DNA from: Haematobia irritans | Taxonomy: Eukaryota > Arthropoda > Insecta > Diptera > Muscidae | Direction of reading: 5' to 3' | DNA: 64,000 nucleotides | Assembly: GCF_050003625.1 (NCBI RefSeq) | Contig: NC_134400.1 | Coordinates: forward strand, 60,144,066 to 60,208,065 | Part shown: one piece after another, positions 59,112 through 64,000 of the stretch | How positions within the stretch are numbered: the first letter of the stretch is position 1 | How the letters are laid out: each line of letters starts with the position of its first letter | Translations under genes and position numbers: made by a program | The notes under the pieces: generated by a model | The model's input: only the letters and a program-made list of their open reading frames with translations | What the model was told of the DNA's origin: nothing | Databases searched by the model: none

Positions 59112-61186
59112 CACACAAAAAATCATCACCAAAATTTTTCAATTAAACACTTAATTGAATTTGGAAACAGATTCAATTAATATGTTAATTGATTCAATTA
59201 ATTATATAATCAAATCCGAATAAAAACCAATTAAGAAAATGATTGATATTTGTTACGTTTCCAATTAAAATATTAATTGATTCAATCAATTTGTTAATCA
59301 ATTCGGAAATAATTTTCAATTACAAACGTGATTGAAAATTTTTCCGTTTCCAATTACACATGTGATTGATCTAATCACCTTTGTGATTGAAATTGAATAA
59401 TTTTGAGCAATGGAAAGAGCGAAAAGAGAACAAGAGAATGGGTATTTATTCAACAATGTGAAATGGAGAGATCAGTCTGTGGAAGTAACTCGTAACGAAC
59501 GGTTGGGTTTTTGTTTTTCGTGTAAATTGAAAAACATGATTGGCTACATTTTGTCTGCTGCATTCAAAATGTGTGCATAAATATTTTGAACGCAACAACA
59601 AATCATAGCAAAGGGTTGAAATAAATAAAGTGTGCAACAACAAATGGCCACGTGGTAAAGGTTTGAAAAAAAATATATATGAGAGAACGCATTTGAAATT
59701 ACCTGTGTTTGTGTTTTGTGGCATTGTGAAAATGGAAAACAATCTACGTTTATTAAAGGTAAGAAATTGTGAAATGTGAATACCGTTTTCCATTGAATCC
59801 TGTTTACATTAAACGGACTAAAATAATATATTTTTTATTCATTTCTTTTAGTGACCAATTTTATTTCGTGAAATTTACCAATTAATCCCATCAACTCCAT
59901 CCTTTTATCAAATATATAAGAATATGTTTGCAATCAAAAATTGGGTACACTCACAGTTTTCTTAAAACCGGTATGAGTTTGTTGGAAGATTCACCTTGAA
60001 GTTGCGCAGTAGCGTTGGCATTAAATTGCATTTTGCATTTTTACCTGCCTTTTCCAGTTTGAACCCAAGTAGAGAGCAGTATATCTGATATAAAAACTAA
60101 TGAGCTGAATTATGTAATGGTAAAAAAGTTCTTTCTTTTGGATTTTAAAATATGAAAAATATCCGAAAATAATAAAAATATTTATTTTCCATTTATATTT
60201 TTTCTATTTCCAGAATTTGCAAAGTATCATCAATATAATACCAAATATTACATTGCTTTGACATTATTTTTGTCTTTGATTGGTTCAAATTATAATAGAC
60301 GATTTCAATGTGTGGAACTTTTGGAAAGGAATTGTTACTAAAATGAAATTACCGAGCTCCTTAATACACCTTTTTATGCTAAAAGACTACAACTGCAAAC
60401 GAAGATTATAAACCTGCAATCTGGAACTAAGAATTGAACTTGATATTCTATGCAGGTAATGTTTAACAAAATCAAGTTTTAATTGAACAAAATTAAATTC
60501 GAATTATTTTGTTTACTTTCAGAAAAACTAATTTAGCTTACAGGCTGCTGATTTATTGGAAATCTAGGCGCATCTACATATTAGAAGGAACATGCTGACA
60601 TGGTTGTTATTATAAGGAAGATAATGATTTATATAGTTTATTTATTCACCCTATAGTTGTTATTGATAGTAATTGTATGTGTAAGTTATGTTAGAACAGA
60701 ACACAAATGACAAGAACCAAATTTATTGGTCTATTGCATAATTCAAAAAATAATAAAATATTAAATATGTGTTATTACCTATTCTTTTTTCTCTTTCTTT
60801 TCTTTCAAATAAAACTAAATACGATTTTGGGGTCGCAATATATACATTTTTTGATTGAAATTTATAGCCAATTTCAATTAATTATTTAATTGAATGAATC
60901 AAATAGTTGATTGATTTTTGTTGCGAAAATAATTAAAACTTTAATTGATTCAATTAAAACTGTCATTGAGTTTTATGTTAAAAATCAATCATGTTTTTAA
61001 TTGATTCAATCACACAATTAATTGATTCCGTGACAAAAGTCAATTAAATTTTTAATTGAAAATCGTGTTGGTTTTCTATCAAAATGGGTGATTGGTACTA
61101 TCATTTTCGTGATTGAAGACATTTCAATTAAAAAAATGATTAAATCTGTGATTTTCGTGATTGAAATCAAAAAATTTTTTTGTGTG
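59112..61186. mobile_element. CAC-ended element R, 2.1 kb, palindrome-rich ends
   Basis: TA on both sides; ends CACACAAAAAATCATCACC and AATTTTTTTGTGTG. Both subterminal zones (59130-59400, 60860-61160) are dense in palindromic AATTGATTCAATT motifs. The middle (59400-60850) is different in texture and has splice-like sites: AAAG|GTAAGA (59759), TTCTTTTAG (59851), TATTTCCAG (60213), ATGCAG|GTAATG (60455) and TACTTTCAG (60522). No long coding frame. Confidence 0.72.
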
Positions 61187-61517
61187 TACCTATAAAACTT
61201 GCACAAATCATAGAATACTAGTTGAAAAGCCCGTCAAACAACGGTCGAAAAAAACAAATTGTTTTTGTTCTCGCACCACAAATTTCATTTTTGGAAAATG
61301 CATTTCTGCTTTTTATGTTTGTTTGTTGTTCTGTTTGTGAACATGACTTGCTATGTTTGGCCATAACAACAACAACTAAACAGCCAAACACACAATTGTA
61401 AATGAAATGGCGCAAAACCTGCGAAAAGAACCTGCATAATTCAGCGATGGAAGCAATAAAGAGATATTTCCAAACGTGCATATTCTTTTAAAAATGTTGG
61501 TTACTTTGCCAGTTACT

Positions 61518-62208
61518 CAGGGATGGAAAATACAATTTTTAAGAAAGTACAAAAATGGTATTTTTTGAGCGAAAATGTACTTTTTACTAAATTTCAACAA
61601 AAATTTCACTGGAAGATTATTGTCAAGAGACTGAATTTTAAAGAAATAAAATTTTGACAAAATTTTCTATATAAATAAAATTTTGCAAAAATTTTCTATA
61701 GAAATAAAATTTTGCAAAAAAATTCTATAGAAAAAAAATTTTCAATTGAAATAAAAATTTGACAAAATTTTCTATAAAAATAAAATTTTGACAAAATTTT
61801 CTATAAAAATAAAATTTTGCAAAAATTCTATACAGAAATAAAATTTTGACATTTTTTACCGAAATAAAAAATCGATAATATAGAATCGCATTCTTTATTT
61901 TTCGACTAAAACATTCTTGAAGTTCAATAAAATCCTGTTTTTGACTATGTCTTTTACAAAATCGAGATTTTCTTCCCACATGAACATGTCTGTTTTGCCA
62001 TGTTTGTAAAAGACTATTAGCAAATAAGGTTGATAAAGACTTTCTCAAAATATTAAAATATTTTGTTAAAGCTATTGTACCATAAATCTGATATCGACTC
62101 AAAAATATATACACAAATGGTACTAAATCATTCGCGGGGGTACTACGGTACTGACCGGGGTGAAAAAGTTTTGAAAAAAGTACTATAGTACTGCATTTTC
62201 CATCCCTG
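61518..62208. mobile_element. hAT-like non-autonomous element S
   Basis: 691 bp, ends CAGGGATGGAAAAT and ATTTTCCATCCCTG, 8-bp duplication CAGTTACT/CAATTACT (one mismatch). Contains the TTCTATAGAAATAAAA minisatellite at 61630-61850 and AGTACTATAGTACT-like palindromes. Confidence 0.88.
61630..61850. repeat. Minisatellite, about 26-27-bp units
   Basis: About eight units of TTCTATAGAAATAAAATTTT followed by GACAAAA or GCAAAA, matching those in HINE-A2 (31600-31870). Confidence 0.88.
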
Positions 62209-63442
62209 CAATTACTACGTGCTCATCCGAACGTTCATTTTCAACAATGAAGAGATTAAAGACGTATCTTAGAAATTCGACTAGCGAGAGTAGACTCAAA
62301 GGATTGGCATTAATGTCGGTTCATCGCCGAATAAATGTGCCGACTGAAGAAGTCATTGATTTATTTGCTGTCCAAAAAGCCCGTCGGCTCAATTTAATAT
62401 TATAAAAATATTGTATACATACCTATGCATAAATAAAATTTTCTACACATGAGATTATATGAATATTTTTTTTTTAAAGTTGAACCCCCCCCGAATTAAA
62501 ATCCTGGCTACGGCCTTGTTGGTACCACTCCATGGCTTTTTTGCCGTAATGGCAAGATGCCAAATCCGGCCAAAACAGTACGGAACAACCGTGTTTCTTC
62601 AGGAAAGGCAACAGACGTTTATTCAAACACTTTTTCACTTAAATTTCTTGGTTGACAGTCCCGGAAGCTATGAAAATGCTGCTTTTCAAGCCACAGGTAC
62701 AGATGGCTTGTCAAACCAGATATTTCTTTGCGAACTTTGACAGTTTTATGTGCTTGAAAATATCTGCTACCTTTCCCCTTCCTTTTGCCATATAAAACTC
62801 CTGTCCCGGAAGCTGCTTGTAGTCGGCTTTGACGTAGGTTTCGTCGTCCATTACCACGCAGTCAAACTTCGTCAGCATCGTCTTGTACAGCCTCCGGGAT
62901 CGCGCTTTGGCCGTCGTAGTTTGTTTATCATCGCGATTTGGAGTCACTACCTTCTTGTAAGTCGATAGTCCGGCTCGTTTTTTGGCTCGATGCACGGTTG
63001 TAGACGATACACCCAGCTTATTTGCGGCATCTCGGAGAGAGAGGTTAGGGTTTCGCTTGAAACTACCGGCAACTTTCTTTGTCGTCTCAGCGGCTTCCGG
63101 TTTTCGATTTCCCCCCGATCCAGACTTCCTGGCTGTCGACAAACTTTCCCCAAACACTTTAATTACGTTTGTAACGGTTGATTTGGCAACTTTTAGCGAT
63201 TTTGCCAGCTTTGCGTGCGAGTAGCTCGGATTTTCGCGATGCGCGAGCAAAATTTTGATACGCTGCTTTTCTTGCTTGGACGGCATTTTGACAACTGAAG
63301 AGTGAATTCCAAAATCAAAATAGGAGCAACATTCTACACACACACACCTTCAAAATGAGGGTGTTCAGGTTTTTTAAATGCAAAATTGAAAGAAATACGT
63401 CAAGTTTATATTGACCAAATTTTGACCGTATCACCCTTTAGT

Positions 63443-63660
63443 CATGTACTGCAAAGATCGCAAAACTCCCACGGTTAGGCCCATTTCCTTTGGGGGTATT
63501 GAAATTCCCTTTGATGAGTGTTTAAAATACCTTGGCGTTATTTTGGACAGGAAGCTAAACTTTAAGCTAAATATTAAAGAAAGGGCGAGGAAAGCAACGG
63601 CAGCTTTGTACTCGTCCAAAAATGCAATAGGAAAAAAGTGGGGACTAACACCAAAGCTTC
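63443..63660 (+). pseudogene. LINE reverse-transcriptase fragment fused to a SINE body
   Basis: Reads TPTVRPISFGGIEIPFDECL, then KYLGVILDRKLNFKLNIKER and KKWGLTPK, the RT region just upstream of the LINE at 12349. At 63656 it switches inside CAAAG to the SINE body (CTTCTCTAAGTGGTTTCACT), which goes on to about 63708. The joint looks like template switching. Confidence 0.8.
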
Positions 63661-63811
63661 TCTAAGTGGTTTCACTGCAATGTGGAACGCCGTTCGTACT
63701 CGGCTACCTACAAAGACTCTATCAGATTCTGGATTTATAATAACCATTTATTTAAGCACTTCAAAGCCTTTAAAAGACCAAATTAACGAATTACAATGTA
63801 CCACTCTTTGA

Positions 63812-64000
63812 AGGTTTCAAAGCTTCTCTAAGTGGTCTCACTGCAATGTGGAGCGCCGTTCGGACTCGGCTATAAAAAGGAGGTCCCTTGTCATTGAGCT
63901 TAACATGGAATCGGGCAGCACTCAGTGATAAGAGAGAAGTTCACCACTGTGGTATCACAATGGACTGAATAGTCTAAGTGAGCCTGATACATCGGGCTGC
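63812..64000 (+). mobile_element. tRNA-derived SINE, head lost, cut by window edge
   Basis: Matches the SINE at 26412 from GGTTTCAAAGCTTCTCTAAG through ACATCGGGCTGC; tRNA head absent. Tail continues beyond the window. Confidence 0.88.

Larger units (their letters stand above)
61503..62405 (+). pseudogene. hAT transposase C-terminus (dimerisation domain), split by element S
   Basis: Joining 61503-61517 to 62217-62405 gives an open frame. It reads SSERSFSTMKRLKTYLRNST, then LKGLALMSVHRRI and VIDLFAVQKARRLNLIL, then stop. This is the hAT C-terminal dimerisation motif of the type found in ZMYM1-like transposases. Upstream catalytic parts are gone or unrecognisable. Confidence 0.82.
58956..62518 (+). 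mobile_element. hAT transposon relic with two nested insertions
   Basis: Ends CAAGGCCGTATTCAGGGGGG and CCTGGCTACGGCCTTG; both ends carry a C/G8 run next to TTCGGGG. Own sequence about 0.8 kb, including the C-terminus of a hAT transposase. The flanking duplication is imperfect (TTGGCGGC against TTGG). Confidence 0.82.
58816..63286 (-). pseudogene. DD37E transposase, two stops and a hAT insertion (copy 2)
   Basis: ATG at 63286-63284 (MPSKQEKQRIKILLAHRENP). Two DNA-binding helix pairs, then VVMDDETYVKADY (first Asp) and KKYLV followed by TGA (Trp in relatives). A second stop is in EI-stop-VKKC. FWPDLASCHYGKKAMEWY (second Asp) follows, then the hAT element, then VVPKDKNPPNTPELRPIEKY (Glu). 37 residues lie between second Asp and Glu. 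Otherwise collinear and better kept than copy 1. Confidence 0.9.
58689..63438 (-). mobile_element. Tc1/mariner-like DD37E transposon, copy 2, split by a hAT
   Basis: Ends AAGGGGTGATACGGTC (left, one base changed) and GACCGTATCACCCTT (right, TA at 63439). Its own sequence is about 1.2 kb; 58956-62518 is a hAT element. Confidence 0.92.

Overview
This window looks like gene-poor, AT-rich nuclear DNA from a higher (cyclorrhaphous, probably calyptrate/muscid) fly. The evidence is the transposon content: many DINE-1/Helentron-type (HINE) elements, an irritans-type mariner with Himar1-like termini, a Minos-like Tc1 element, and spliceosomal introns inside transposases. I found no convincing single-copy host gene, no rRNA, no CRISPR and no bacterial features. 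Only about 21041-23118 and a few short stretches lack recognisable repeats.

Layout. 1-3726: a HINE (family A) split by a two-gene PIF/Harbinger transposon with a 3-bp target duplication. 3727-8412: non-autonomous TA-inserting elements with CAC...GTG ends, carrying nested elements and a DD41D mariner-type copy (M1). 8576-13826: a HINE (family B) loaded with an (AT)86 run, a DD37E transposon split by a hAT-like element, a small TA element and a LINE fragment with RNase H. 13827-20858: two more copies of the CAC-ended element X. One holds an LTR-like block with a heat-shock-element-like promoter and copy M2; the other holds a pair of divergent tRNA-like units and a HINE inserted inside another HINE. 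23119-30989: a nested cluster with a LINE, a tRNA-derived SINE whose tail matches the LINE at 12349-13759, and a Tc1-like relic. 31389-40396: two abutting HINEs hit by two related hAT-like elements. One of these holds, at the bottom of a five-level nest, the only full-length uninterrupted transposase in the window (M3, 361 aa). 41347-50045: HINE-B, then an X element broken by a Transib-type transposon (CACAGTG terminus, CGACG duplication) that itself carries a HINE and a Minos-like element. 50094-58161: HINEs, a Ty3/gypsy remnant, a Tc1-like relic broken by a Himar1-like mariner, and a HINE with a young 153-bp tandem array. 58312-64000: a second DD37E transposon split by a 3.6-kb hAT element with two further insertions, then LINE and SINE fragments.

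The observation I would check first concerns the DD41D family. One full-length copy (1,305 bp) sits beside four internally deleted copies of 932, 933, 933 and 938 bp. Three of the four carry deletions of exactly 373 bp, but at three different positions. The other copy lost 369 bp and gained 2 bp at a fourth position. Same-length, different-breakpoint deletions are not expected from random abortive repair. They imply a length-setting process, selection for about 0.93 kb, or an artefact.

Boundaries given as exact rest on visible terminal inverted repeats and target duplications. Others are approximate and say so. I ran no database search; family names come from motifs, termini and target duplications.
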